IMG/VR virus record: IMGVR_UViG_3300032397_000026
Span: 1-44,255 of that record
DNA from: a virus
DNA length: 44,255 bases
Reading direction: 5' to 3' (one strand)
Shown: in pieces, positions 17,013-26,356 of the stretch
Layout of the letters: the number at the start of each line of letters is the position of its first letter
Position numbering within the stretch: the stretch's first letter is position 1
Translations under genes and position numbers: made by a program
Notes under the pieces: model-generated
The model's input: the letters and a program-made list of their open reading frames with translations, nothing else
The model's database searches: none
Told to the model about the DNA's origin: nothing

Positions 17013-19631
17013 ATGGCAGTTGGGATCTATTTTGCAGGAAAAAGACTTATTCGTCCTCAAAGTTTTACTCAGATCAACGATGAGGGCATGTATGCACGTG
17101 GTCTTGGTGGAGCTAATAATTTAGCTATTATAGGAGAATGCACAGGTGGGGAACCGAATCATGTTTACTGGTTTTCAGATCCATCCTATGCTAAATCTAT
17201 TTTAAAGTCAGGACCTCTTCTACAAGCAGTTCAGAGAGCTTATGATCCTAGTGCGGAAACATCTGGAGCTTATCTTATTGCAGCTATAAGGGTTAATCCG
17301 GCATTGATGAGTCAGTTAACACTTACAGATGCAGTTCAGAGTCCGCTGATTTTTCTTAAATCAGTTGACTATGGATTGTGGAATAACCAGATTAAGGCAA
17401 GGGTTGAAACAGGTACTAATTCTGGAACTAAAAAAATTACTATTACCTATGGAACTTCTTATGATCAGGGAAATAACTTAGAAAGAAAATCTATTTATCT
17501 GGCATGTACTGATACAAAGGCAAGATCTGCAACCTGCACTATTTCTAAATCTACTGATAAACTTACAACAACTGTCATTTCAAATGTTCAGTCTATTAAA
17601 ACTTATGTAGATAGTACAGGTTTATATGATGATGTTTATGATGAAGCAGAGGAGGATGATTCTTCATATTTTATTATTCCTGAACTTGCCGTTGATTTTC
17701 TTTACGCTGGTAGTGATCAGATGTTTGGAACGATAACATATAAACCAGGTGATGTGGTTCAAGATGTTGCTGCGGTTATGAGTGGCCAGTACTGGAATGG
17801 AACTGCATGGACAGCTCTTTCAGCATTTACGGATGGAACAAGTGGAGGAGTAGGAAAACCGTTTTCAACATTAGGAAACATTACCTATACAATTCCTACA
17901 AACTGGACTAAAACCATAGTAGATTCTTCCAGTCAGTATTGGGTGAGGTTAAAAACTTCAACGAGTTTAACATCTGGTGCCAATGGAAATTATATTTGGT
18001 TAGGCAGAGGATTAGATGTAACATTATCTGGTTATGCTACGGTTCAACAATTAACAGACTATTTAGATGCTCAACCTCATTATGAAGCTTATCCGGCAAC
18101 ATTAGCCCCTAATACAGAATTACCAACAGATTTAGATGATTTATCCGCAGGAAATGTAATGACGGGTAATACGTATTTAGTGGCGGCATATACCAGTGGA
18201 ACTACATTATCAGTATTTTCAGCAGCAGGATATGCTATAGGAGATTATGTAGTAGTTTCTTCTATACCAGTAGCACCAAACTGGATATCTTCAGAAGAAA
18301 TGAGAAAAGTAACTAATGTTTCTACTTCTGCAAATACTATAGTTATAGATAGCGCATTGTCTTCAACTTATATTGGAACTGGTGATGTTGTAACTAGAGC
18401 AAAAGTTAGAAAGGCTTTAATATTAAAATCTGATCTTCAGGCTGTTATAGATTGGGTAAATGCTGGAAATACTGGATTTGTTACAGCTCAGTATGGTCCT
18501 TCTACATGGGAAGCTTCAAAATATTATACTGTAGGTGATTTATGTGTTCCTACTTCTTCAAATGGATATTGGTATCGTGTGAGTCAAACAGGAACTAGTG
18601 CAACATCAGAATCCACCTGGCCTATTGTAGTTGGCACTACAGTAACAAATGGAACAGTGGTATTTGATTGTGGAGGTTTGTTAGGAAGGTCTGCATTAAA
18701 AAATGTTGTAGATACATATTTTACGGGTGGTTCTGAGGGGACAACTTTACAAACACATTGGGATACAGCAATTGAATTACTTCAAAATGAAGATACCCCA
18801 TTGATTACCTGTGTATCCTATGATCCTGCTGTTTGGGCTTCGTTGAGTTCTCATTGTAGTTATATGTCTGGTATAGGAAAGATGGAACGAATAGGATTTT
18901 GTGGTGGATTTGCCGCAGCAGATGGTTATACAGCAGGATTAGGAAAATGGGCAAGTACAACTGTTGCTTTGAATTCTATAGACCAAATGTTAACTTATGC
19001 GGAATCTTTAAATTCGGATAGAATGGTATATGTAGGTCCTGGATTTAAAGCTTATGATGATAATGGATTAATGATAACATATCCTGGAAGTATTTCTGCA
19101 GCATTAGTAGCAGGTATGGCAGCAGGAGTAGATGTAGCTGAGGCTTTAACTCACGATTCGATAAAAGTCATAGGATTAGAATATAATTTTAGATGGGCTG
19201 ATTTAGATAGACTGTTATTAGGAGGGGTATTACCATTAGAATATGATCCTGGTTTTGGTTATAGAGTTTGTCAGTCCATTACTACCTGGTTAAGAAGTGA
19301 TAAGTATAATCGAAGAGAGGTTAGTGTTAGGAGAACAGCTGACTATGTAGCAAAACAGGTTAGAGAAAGACTAGACAGAGATTTCGTAGGTAGAAAAGGA
19401 ACAATAACGACTCTAATAAGCATAAAAAATGCTACAGCGTCGGTATTACAACAATGTTACAGATTAGAACTTTTAGCAGGAGATGCAACAAATCCTGCAT
19501 ACAAAAATATCCAATGTCGTTTAGAGGGGGATACCTGTTACGTAGAATTCGAGTGTTCACCGGTTATTCCGATTAACTACGTTGCTATTTCAGTAAATCT
19601 TACTGTATATAGCGCTACTGTAGTTGCTTAA
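17013..19631 (+). CDS. Contractile tail sheath protein with two inserted domains
   Basis: 872 residues, ATG behind ATGGAGGTAG. The N terminus (IRPQSFTQINDEGMYARG, then NNLAIIGECTGG) and C-terminal third (LGKWASTTVALNSIDQ, then YRVCQSITTW, then RRTADYVAKQVRERLDRDFVG) are those of phage sheath subunits. It is longer than T4 gp18 because of two insertions. About residues 240-335 contain YWNGTAWTAL ... PTNWTK ... QYWVRLK. About 490-555 contain WEASKYYTVGDLCVP ... STWPIVVGTTVTNGTVVFDC, a surface-type beta module. Both probably decorate the outside of the sheath. The small tube protein follows two genes downstream. Confidence 0.92.
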   Translation: MAVGIYFAGKRLIRPQSFTQINDEGMYARGLGGANNLAIIGECTGGEPNHVYWFSDPSYAKSILKSGPLLQAVQRAYDPSAETSGAYLIAAIRVNPALMSQLTLTDAVQSPLIFLKSVDYGLWNNQIKARVETGTNSGTKKITITYGTSYDQGNNLERKSIYLACTDTKARSATCTISKSTDKLTTTVISNVQSIKTYVDSTGLYDDVYDEAEEDDSSYFIIPELAVDFLYAGSDQMFGTITYKPGDVVQDVAAVMSGQYWNGTAWTALSAFTDGTSGGVGKPFSTLGNITYTIPTNWTKTIVDSSSQYWVRLKTSTSLTSGANGNYIWLGRGLDVTLSGYATVQQLTDYLDAQPHYEAYPATLAPNTELPTDLDDLSAGNVMTGNTYLVAAYTSGTTLSVFSAAGYAIGDYVVVSSIPVAPNWISSEEMRKVTNVSTSANTIVIDSALSSTYIGTGDVVTRAKVRKALILKSDLQAVIDWVNAGNTGFVTAQYGPSTWEASKYYTVGDLCVPTSSNGYWYRVSQTGTSATSESTWPIVVGTTVTNGTVVFDCGGLLGRSALKNVVDTYFTGGSEGTTLQTHWDTAIELLQNEDTPLITCVSYDPAVWASLSSHCSYMSGIGKMERIGFCGGFAAADGYTAGLGKWASTTVALNSIDQMLTYAESLNSDRMVYVGPGFKAYDDNGLMITYPGSISAALVAGMAAGVDVAEALTHDSIKVIGLEYNFRWADLDRLLLGGVLPLEYDPGFGYRVCQSITTWLRSDKYNRREVSVRRTADYVAKQVRERLDRDFVGRKGTITTLISIKNATASVLQQCYRLELLAGDATNPAYKNIQCRLEGDTCYVEFECSPVIPINYVAISVNLTVYSATVVA

Positions 19632-19651
19632 TTTTAAAGGAGGTGAGTTTT

Positions 19652-19828
19652 TTGTCTACTGATATAAAATATATGATACTACATTATGGAATGCCCGTTT
19701 TGGTTATTTTAGCATGTATAGCTGGATATTTTTTACTTAAACTTCAGTGGCCGTCGATTTTAGTGGGATTTGGTGCTGGGTTTGTTTCGGGATGGTATCT
19801 TTTTTTAAAGAAAAAGACAGTGGTTTAA
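19652..19828 (+). CDS. Small membrane protein between sheath and tube
   Basis: TTG 19652 lies six bases after AAAGGAGGTG, which decides the start over the upstream GTG 19643 that overlaps the ribosome binding site. The product has about 58 residues: a short polar start, two hydrophobic segments (about 11-30 and 34-50) and a basic end (FLKKKT). Unknown role; membrane insertion is the only safe prediction. Confidence 0.55.
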   Translation: MSTDIKYMILHYGMPVLVILACIAGYFLLKLQWPSILVGFGAGFVSGWYLFLKKKTVV

Positions 19829-19858
19829 TAATTAACTATAGGGAGGTGAATACTTTAA

Positions 19859-20263
19859 ATGGCTAAGAGTACTTTAACTGGAAATCTAATTTTGCTGAAA
19901 ATTCAGGGAACAGAAATTGGAAGAGCACAAAATGTCACGGCCGATAGTGATTTCGGGATCGAAGACGCGAGTGGTATTGGTGACGTAGAAGTTCAAGAAC
20001 ATGTTAATACTAAAATTACGCATACTATTACCGTTGATAAGTTTATTATCAACAAATGGTCTCTTTTGGAATTAGGATTTGTTCCTGTTAGCGAGGATGT
20101 TCTAAATATGGGTGTAATTGATATAGAGATTCTTACTAAGGATGGAACTTTGATTAAAAAGTATGAATCTTGTTCTTGTGCAAATTATAGTATTAGAGTT
20201 CAGGCTCATGCGATTGTAGCGGAAAATGCGACTTGGAGATCACTTTCGGTTTCAGCAGGTTAG
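19859..20263 (+). CDS. Tail tube protein
   Basis: 134 residues, ATG with GGGAGGTGAA upstream. It is short and beta-rich (NLILLKIQGTEIGRAQNVTADSDFG, and an ending with WRSLSVS), matching in size and style the small tube proteins of contractile tails. Its place between sheath and tail-assembly chaperone is the standard one. It should polymerise as the inner tube through which DNA passes. Confidence 0.75.
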   Translation: MAKSTLTGNLILLKIQGTEIGRAQNVTADSDFGIEDASGIGDVEVQEHVNTKITHTITVDKFIINKWSLLELGFVPVSEDVLNMGVIDIEILTKDGTLIKKYESCSCANYSIRVQAHAIVAENATWRSLSVSAG

Positions 20264-20336
20264 GTAATAATCTTAAATATTTAATCTAATTCCTCTTACT
20301 TCCCACCTTGTTATCTATTAAAAATGAAAGGAGAAC

Positions 20337-20699
20337 ATGGAAAATAAATCTAATTCATTTACAATTGAACTTGATCTGAAACTGCTTCATGGAGAAGAAT
20401 TTATTGGTAAGTTCAAAATCCATAGACCAACTATTGGTGAGAGAATTAAGATTGGTGTTATTGAAGCTCGTGAAATAGAGGGTCTTAGTAATGTTGACAT
20501 TTTAACATCTAATTTAGCACACATGATTGCTACATTTGATGTGATTGTTGATGAGGCTCCTCTTTGGTGGAAACCAAGAGATCTAAGAGATTTGGAGGTG
20601 CTGCAGACGGTCTATCAGAAGTATGTAGACTGTCTGCAAACGTTTCAGAAAAAACCTGAATCTGAAAAAACTGGCGAAGGAACAGTCGAGCAGTCTTGA
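20337..20699 (+). CDS. Tail assembly chaperone, short form
   Basis: 120 residues, ATG with AAAGGAG upstream. The sequence FTIELDLKLLHGEEFIGKFKIHRPTIGERIKIG ... LWWKPRDLRDLEVLQTVYQKY is the tail-tube/tape-measure chaperone family (gpG-like). Translation in this frame ends at TGA 20697-20699. A second open frame (+1 relative) begins within the end of this gene and carries the T-like extension, so a frameshift is expected over the A-rich region at 20649-20670. Confidence 0.75.
   Translation: MENKSNSFTIELDLKLLHGEEFIGKFKIHRPTIGERIKIGVIEAREIEGLSNVDILTSNLAHMIATFDVIVDEAPLWWKPRDLRDLEVLQTVYQKYVDCLQTFQKKPESEKTGEGTVEQS
20649..20670 (+). promoter_or_regulatory. Candidate programmed frameshift site (two A6 runs)
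   Basis: AAAAAA occurs at 20649-20654 and 20665-20670. Moving +1 (or -2) here joins the short chaperone frame to the downstream frame ending at 20997. At the second run a lysine tRNA on AAA (20667-20669) can slip one base forward and still pair with AAA. Lambda-like phages use -1 and Mu-like phages -2 at this gene position; the exact direction here cannot be told from sequence. Confidence 0.6.
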
Positions 20700-20997
20700 G
20701 TATTGGTACAGACAGAAATATAATTTACCAGTAAAAGATCCTAGATTTTTGAATACTGAGCCCTGGGAAATGGAATTGGATTATGAGACAGATCAAATTA
20801 TTGCAGAAACGGCTAAAATTTCTAAAAATGTTTGTCCAAGGTGTGGAGACACTATAGCTGGAAGTGTGTGTCAAAAATGTGGAATTAAGGGTCTTTCTGA
20901 AAAATACTTTGACCCAGATTTTGATGAATATATGGAAGTTGTAGAAAACAAAAACAAAGATTTTGGCAAGAATCTAAATTGGGAAGAGGTTCCCTAG
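20650..20997 (+). CDS. Tail assembly chaperone, frameshift extension
   Basis: The frame is open from 20629 to TAG 20995-20997, but no start with a ribosome binding site precedes the conserved part; a TTG at 20749 comes too late. Coding character starts upstream of it: LEYWYRQKYNLPVKDPRFLNTE is a typical T-extension of myovirus chaperones. It continues with a zinc-ribbon-like CPRCGDTIAGSVCQKCG. The fused product would be about 220 residues and bind the tape measure protein. The coordinate given is the first codon after the likely shift site. Confidence 0.65.
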   Translation, partial: KNLNLKKLAKEQSSSLEYWYRQKYNLPVKDPRFLNTEPWEMELDYETDQIIAETAKISKNVCPRCGDTIAGSVCQKCGIKGLSEKYFDPDFDEYMEVVENKNKDFGKNLNWEEVP

Positions 20998-21194
20998 TGG
21001 ATAATCTTCTTTATGTTATTTTACAAAAAGGTTGGGTTAGTCCTCATACTAGATTGACTAGACACGGTATTTCTTGGGTTAGTGGATACGCTGGAAGATT
21101 TTTAAAGAAAATAAACAGAAAACCTTACTTTCAAATTCCATCAGTTTCAAAGAAAAGTCCTTCAAAAAGTGGTTTTCGTTGGGTAGGGAGATAA
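20997..21194 (+). CDS. Small basic protein between chaperone and tape measure
   Basis: GTG 20997 overlaps the preceding TAG by one base and is preceded by AGAGG at 8 bases. The 65-residue product is basic (WVSPHTRLTRHGISWVSGYAG, then FLKKINRKPYF). No family recognised. Its position in the chaperone-tape measure interval suggests tail assembly. Confidence 0.55.
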   Translation: MDNLLYVILQKGWVSPHTRLTRHGISWVSGYAGRFLKKINRKPYFQIPSVSKKSPSKSGFRWVGR

Positions 21195-21195
21195 A

Positions 21196-22947
21196 GTGGC
21201 GGGTCGAAACATTGAAACTAAGTTAATTTTTAAAAGTGATACTGATCAAGCGGCTAAGAATATAATTAAGCTTGAACAGGAAATGGATCGTCTTATTGCT
21301 AAGATGAAGACTGTTTCTGATACTCCATTTGCAGTGAGTGGGAGAGGCAGAGCGACAGGGGGAGCAGGCAGAGCAGGCAGAGCTGGTGGAGGAGTTACAG
21401 GTGGAGAAACTGTAGATGAAGAAGGTAATATAGGCGGGAGAAGAGTAAGGGCAACACGTGGATCTCCAAGAGGAGATAGTGCTCCAGCCACAACTCCCGT
21501 AATGCCACTTTCAACACCAGCACTATCACCATCATCTCCGATTTCTGTTAATAATCAATCAAGATTTAGAAACTTCATGCAAGGAGTTGGTTATGCTGGA
21601 GGTGTTGCGGGTGGAGTTATGGGTGCTGCTACAGGTTCAATGGTTCCTGCTGTTGGAGGTGCTTTAATGGCTGCAGGTGGCGCCGCAATGGGACTTAATA
21701 TATTTGGCGTACCTGTTGGTGCAGCAATTGGTCCTGCAATGATGGCTGCAGGTGGATTATTACAGATAGGAAATATAGCAGCTCAACCAGCTGCTCAGCA
21801 TTATGGGGCACTAGCTCCAACATATAGAAGATTGGGTGCAGAAAAATCAAAACGTGCACGAGATATAGCAGTAAAGACCGGTGCATACACTCCCTCAGAA
21901 GCTATTCAACTAGCAGGCAAGATGCAAGGATTTGGTGGTTTTGAGGGTATGGGTGTAATGGCTAGAATGAGATATGGTGGGTATGAAACAGAATTTATGC
22001 AACCCTCTTTTGAAAAGGCAACAAAAGTAGGGGCCTTTGGAAATCGTGTTGGTCAAACTTCTAAACAAGATTATGAGTTTTTAGGCAAGATTCTAGCAAC
22101 TGCCTTTGGAAAAGAAACTAAACTTGCTTCGATGGGACAGGCAATTGAAACTATGACAGGATTAATGGGTCTAAGTGAACAGCATTTAGCAGATTTAGGC
22201 CCTGAGGGAACTAAAACACTTGCAGGATTGACTAGATGGATGGAAATGGGAAATACGTCTGTTTTAAAGGGTCAACGAGGTGTTCAAACAATGGGTGGTA
22301 TTTATAATGCAATTGCAACTCCAGGAACTCCTGCAAAAGAAATGTTTATGTGGGGTGCACTGGGACAGGGTGGTAATTATTTTGATTTTCTTAGAAAACG
22401 TGGTGATCCAAAATCTATAATGCCAGTATTAGAACAACTATCACGATATGGACCTGAGTTTGGTGCTATGGCTTTATCTAATATTTCTAATATTCCATTT
22501 CTTCAAGCTGAAGCAGTTATGAAAGCGTATAAAGATAGAGAAAGTCCAGAAGCCATTCAGGCAAAGTTAGACAAAGGAAGTTCTGCTGTTGGTGGCACAA
22601 ATATAGATTTTAAACCAACTAAGGAACTATATGATAAACTAACTACATTAGACGCCACATTAGAAGCGAAGAAATTAGGCATTTCAGAAACAGTAGTTGC
22701 TACTGTTAAAGGTTTAGAAGTTTCGTTGACAAGTATGGCAGCATCGGCATTTGAATTAGCGAAAGTTCCAGATATATTACGCACTATGCAACAAGGAGTT
22801 GATAAAATGAATTCTATACTTTCTGGGACCGGGGATGTTCCAAAACCACCAGTAGAGTATGTGCAAGCTCAGCACGTAGGACTTGTTCCGGATTACTTAG
22901 TCTCTTTACTAAAAGGAGTTTTTTCGTCGGGAAAAACAAATCAATGA
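21196..22947 (+). CDS. Tape measure protein
   Basis: 583 residues, GTG 21196 after GGGAGATAAA. The first 45 residues are a charged helix (SDTDQAAKNIIKLEQEMDRLIAKM). A Gly/Arg/Pro-rich linker follows to about 130, then a Gly/Ala-rich hydrophobic stretch (about 135-195), then a long helical region. Hydrophobic patches within a helical protein directly after the chaperone genes define a tape measure. It is short for a myovirus; at about 1.5 angstroms per residue the tail would be of the order of 85-90 nm. Confidence 0.8.
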   Translation: MAGRNIETKLIFKSDTDQAAKNIIKLEQEMDRLIAKMKTVSDTPFAVSGRGRATGGAGRAGRAGGGVTGGETVDEEGNIGGRRVRATRGSPRGDSAPATTPVMPLSTPALSPSSPISVNNQSRFRNFMQGVGYAGGVAGGVMGAATGSMVPAVGGALMAAGGAAMGLNIFGVPVGAAIGPAMMAAGGLLQIGNIAAQPAAQHYGALAPTYRRLGAEKSKRARDIAVKTGAYTPSEAIQLAGKMQGFGGFEGMGVMARMRYGGYETEFMQPSFEKATKVGAFGNRVGQTSKQDYEFLGKILATAFGKETKLASMGQAIETMTGLMGLSEQHLADLGPEGTKTLAGLTRWMEMGNTSVLKGQRGVQTMGGIYNAIATPGTPAKEMFMWGALGQGGNYFDFLRKRGDPKSIMPVLEQLSRYGPEFGAMALSNISNIPFLQAEAVMKAYKDRESPEAIQAKLDKGSSAVGGTNIDFKPTKELYDKLTTLDATLEAKKLGISETVVATVKGLEVSLTSMAASAFELAKVPDILRTMQQGVDKMNSILSGTGDVPKPPVEYVQAQHVGLVPDYLVSLLKGVFSSGKTNQ

Positions 22948-22957
22948 GGTTTAAATC

Positions 22958-24619
22958 TTGATAACACAGGGTTCTCCAACATCTAAGGTTACGATTTATA
23001 CAGATGAAATGAAATTCAATTTTGTTTCAGCGATTGGAGATTCTAATTCTGATATTTTGTCTATAAGTACCAACAAAAGTTTGATGAATCCAGCAGGCAG
23101 CTTTACAATAACATTTGTACCAAATTTAGATTCAAAGGGAAGAACCTGGTTTAATAAGTTAGATGCACATGATTACGTAGAAATAGAGTTTAATGGAATT
23201 AACAATACTGAAAGTAAAGTTGTAATGAGAGGGCTTATTGATTCCGTAACAAAACAAGAAAGTTTTGAAAATAATGAACCTCAGAGAACTATAACAATTA
23301 ATGGTTCTGATTTAGGATCGTTGTTAACGAAGCATAATATTTACTATATCCCAGAAATGGGACAGGATGATGCTTTAGCTGCAATTTTAACTGTTTTAGC
23401 CTGGAAGCGTGATTTTCCAGTATCGGTAGATGCAGCAGGGGCTTTTGATTTTATTTCGGATAGATTTAAGGAATGTGTAGATGTTACCTTTAATGGAGTT
23501 CCATTAAGGACTAAACTTGGTTTTGCCGCTGATAGTATGTATCCTGAAGATAAAACGAATTTGTTTCATCTTATGGGATACGAGGGCACTTTCTGGAATT
23601 CTTTTCAACAGTATTTAGATAAGCCATTTCATGAGTTATTTGTATATGATGGGCTTGATATGTCATGGTTAGTTCTCAGGCCTTCTAGATTAAAAGACGC
23701 AAAAGGAAATTATCACAAATCGGTTGAAACCTTTCTTCAGGACAGTATTTTTTATCCAAAATCTTTAGAAATTTCAAATAATGATCTTGTATCAATTAAT
23801 GTAGCTAAAAATCAGGATGAAATTTTTAATTACTATATTACAATGCCGACATTAGCGCTTCTATCTAAGGAGAGTTTTAGAGGGGTATGTTTAAGTACTA
23901 ATCGAGGCCAACCTCAAGACAGTGAAAATCCATTTTTTCAGATTGATCCGACATTACCTGCTTATATTGGAAAATATGGATTTAGAAAACTTGAGATGAC
24001 TACTACCTTTGTAAATTTAGACTATGGTCAGCGCAATTCTAGAGGAAAAAATTATGAAAAAGAAGTTCTGGTTCCAGCCTTTGTTCAACATGGAATAGAA
24101 CGAAATAGAACTGCTGTAGCATGGTTTTTGCATAACGAACATCTATTAACTGGAAGTATGGATATATTAGGAAATAATGAAGCTATTATAGGTATTTATG
24201 TTGTAAATAAGGACGATGGTATGGAGTATTATATAGAAAATGTTTCCCATAGTTACGTTACATTGCAAAGTTTCAGAACAACTCTTGGAATAAAAAGAGG
24301 TCAACCAACAAAAGAAAAAGGTGGTTTAGTCGGCACAGAAGAAATTTCGGCATATAATGATTGGGAACATCCCGTATCAGAGAGATTAAATAGGTATTAT
24401 TTTGGCGGAATAGGGAGATCAGATGTAAGCGCTCTTGTTACTATGAAATCAAGACCTAGTATTATGGCAGATCCTAAGGATATAACCCAAATAACTAAAA
24501 AGACTAAAACTACAAATACAACCTTATCTAAGTCTAAACCTACTTGGGTAAAGCATAAAAAAGGTAACGCAACAGGTAATGTAGGTGAGGCAACAGGTAG
24601 AATATCAGCAACTAGGTGA
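22958..24619 (+). CDS. Baseplate hub protein (gp27/XkdQ-like)
   Basis: 553 residues, TTG start 10 bases after the tape measure stop. The N-terminal domain has ILSISTNKSLMNPAGSFTITFVP, then VVMRGLIDSV, a pattern shared by hub proteins of contractile tails. The middle holds FHELFVYDGLDMSWLVLRPS and the C-terminal part YYIENVSHSYVTLQSFRTTLGIKRG. It should form the hub ring on which the spike protein (next gene) sits. The last 80 residues are a Lys/Thr-rich tail. Confidence 0.75.
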   Translation: MITQGSPTSKVTIYTDEMKFNFVSAIGDSNSDILSISTNKSLMNPAGSFTITFVPNLDSKGRTWFNKLDAHDYVEIEFNGINNTESKVVMRGLIDSVTKQESFENNEPQRTITINGSDLGSLLTKHNIYYIPEMGQDDALAAILTVLAWKRDFPVSVDAAGAFDFISDRFKECVDVTFNGVPLRTKLGFAADSMYPEDKTNLFHLMGYEGTFWNSFQQYLDKPFHELFVYDGLDMSWLVLRPSRLKDAKGNYHKSVETFLQDSIFYPKSLEISNNDLVSINVAKNQDEIFNYYITMPTLALLSKESFRGVCLSTNRGQPQDSENPFFQIDPTLPAYIGKYGFRKLEMTTTFVNLDYGQRNSRGKNYEKEVLVPAFVQHGIERNRTAVAWFLHNEHLLTGSMDILGNNEAIIGIYVVNKDDGMEYYIENVSHSYVTLQSFRTTLGIKRGQPTKEKGGLVGTEEISAYNDWEHPVSERLNRYYFGGIGRSDVSALVTMKSRPSIMADPKDITQITKKTKTTNTTLSKSKPTWVKHKKGNATGNVGEATGRISATR

Positions 24620-24627
24620 AATAATCC

Positions 24628-25425
24628 TTGGTACAAACAGCACTTACTTATACAGAGTTTAATAGATTTAGTGGCCTTACAATGGGTAAGGTTTATGATG
24701 TTCATTCGGAAGCAAATATGGTGGATGTATTACTTATGGATGGTTCTAAATTGACAGACGTTCAAGTATTGACTCCTTATGCAAGTTCATCCCATGGCAT
24801 CACAAACTTACCAATTTCTAAATATGCTAAAAATATGCTTGATAAAGATTTACCTTCATCCTCCGCAAGGCAAGATGAATGGGATGTATTTGCTGTTGTT
24901 GGATTTTTAGGTGGATCTATTTTAAGACCAGTTGTTTTGGGATTTTTATTTCCAGAAGAAAATGAATTGCTTTGTGGAAGAGATGACCAGCCAGGTAATA
25001 AAGATGGAAGTCAGTATTTGTTTAAGCATAAGTCAAATGTTTATTCTAGAATAGATCAGGATGGACAGATAGAAATTAGTCATCCTAGTGGTTTATTTAT
25101 TAAAATTGGAAAAGATTGTGATTTAACAACTATCACAAATTGGGATACTAAGCTTAGACCATTTAATAGATTTAATCCTGTTAGTAAAGAAGCAGATCCT
25201 GCTCCATACGTTTACATTTCACATCCTTCAGGAAATACTCTTATGGTAAATCCAGATGGAGATGTTACTGAGCATATTGTTGGGAATGTTGTTAGAACTA
25301 TTCATGGAAATCTTACCGAAACTATTGATGGAGATATTGTGAGAGATGTAGGTGGAGACGAAACGAATACAATTGTTGGAATTTTAACAGATAAAGCAAA
25401 AAAGATTGTTCATACGGGGAGTTAA
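24628..25425 (+). CDS. Baseplate central spike (gpV/gp5-like)
   Basis: 265 residues, TTG start. The N-terminal domain (GKVYDVHSEANMVDVLLMDGS ... WDVFAVVGFLGGSILRPVVLGFLFP) is the OB-fold of phage spike proteins. From about 205 the sequence is a short-period beta-prism: TEHIVGNVVRTIHGNLTET-type repeats, typical of membrane-piercing spikes. No lysozyme domain is visible. Stop and next start overlap (TAATG). Confidence 0.8.
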   Translation: MVQTALTYTEFNRFSGLTMGKVYDVHSEANMVDVLLMDGSKLTDVQVLTPYASSSHGITNLPISKYAKNMLDKDLPSSSARQDEWDVFAVVGFLGGSILRPVVLGFLFPEENELLCGRDDQPGNKDGSQYLFKHKSNVYSRIDQDGQIEISHPSGLFIKIGKDCDLTTITNWDTKLRPFNRFNPVSKEADPAPYVYISHPSGNTLMVNPDGDVTEHIVGNVVRTIHGNLTETIDGDIVRDVGGDETNTIVGILTDKAKKIVHTGS

Positions 25426-26345
25426 TGGCACTTTCTACTGGAGAACTTAATACACATTTACAAACATTAAGCGCAAGAGTCAAAACTTTAGAGTCAGAAA
25501 CAGCTTCGTTAGCTTCTTGTTTAAGTTCGCTTGCTAAAGATGTTGTATCTATGAATATTTTAATGAAAGCTAAAATCTTATCTATTCCAAAATTGTTGGA
25601 TATTTATACAGGAGCCTCCAATTTTCAAAATTTACTGGATGTTACAGGTGTTGCTTTAGATTTTAAAAACATAGGATTGAAAAAGGCTATGGAATCTCTT
25701 TCAGCAATTCCATTTAATTCTACGGTTATAACAGATGCATTAAGTTCAGTAACAACTGTTTTGACAGATGCTCAAACAGTTCTTAATAATGCAGTGGCGG
25801 GATTTGATCCAACCGGTGCTACCGGTAGATTAGTTAGTGGAATGGATTCTATTCAGTCTGTTTCTAATAATGTGCAATCTTTATTAACTACTGTAAATTC
25901 TACTGATAATCTTGTTACTATTTCTGCTTCTCTGGCTGCTGGAGAAATTACGGCATTGGCGAATGAAGTATCTGCACAAGCGTTATATGATTCGGCTGTT
26001 ATAGCAGGTGATCCAGCTTATATACTGACACAACTTCAAGAAGGTATTGCCGTGGTATCAAGTGATCTGGCTAATATTCAGGCCGCAGAACTTTTAACAA
26101 TTCCAGATGATATTTCTACACTTCTTCAAACAGGAGTTGATACGGTTACTATTAGTTTAGATAATGCGCAGTCTTTGGTTGATAGTACATTAATAGCTTT
26201 AGATGCTAGTCTTGAAGCTTTATTTGATGATGTTTTAACTGCTCAGTCTTCAATTAATGACGCGGCAGGATTTTTAGATTCTGCCAGTAGAGCAGCACAA
26301 GGAAAAATAAAAAGTTCTATTCATGCAAAAAATGCTATTTTTTAG
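25425..26345 (+). CDS. Helical baseplate-region protein, unknown function
   Basis: 306 residues, ATG overlapping the spike stop. Almost entirely Ala/Ser/Leu/Thr-rich amphipathic helix, with an N-terminal coiled coil (LQTLSARVKTLESETASLASCLSSL). Poor in aromatic and basic residues until a basic C terminus. It may be a trimeric coiled-coil attached to the hub or spike; no family named. Confidence 0.6.
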   Translation: MALSTGELNTHLQTLSARVKTLESETASLASCLSSLAKDVVSMNILMKAKILSIPKLLDIYTGASNFQNLLDVTGVALDFKNIGLKKAMESLSAIPFNSTVITDALSSVTTVLTDAQTVLNNAVAGFDPTGATGRLVSGMDSIQSVSNNVQSLLTTVNSTDNLVTISASLAAGEITALANEVSAQALYDSAVIAGDPAYILTQLQEGIAVVSSDLANIQAAELLTIPDDISTLLQTGVDTVTISLDNAQSLVDSTLIALDASLEALFDDVLTAQSSINDAAGFLDSASRAAQGKIKSSIHAKNAIF

Positions 26346-26356
26346 GAGAATTTTAA

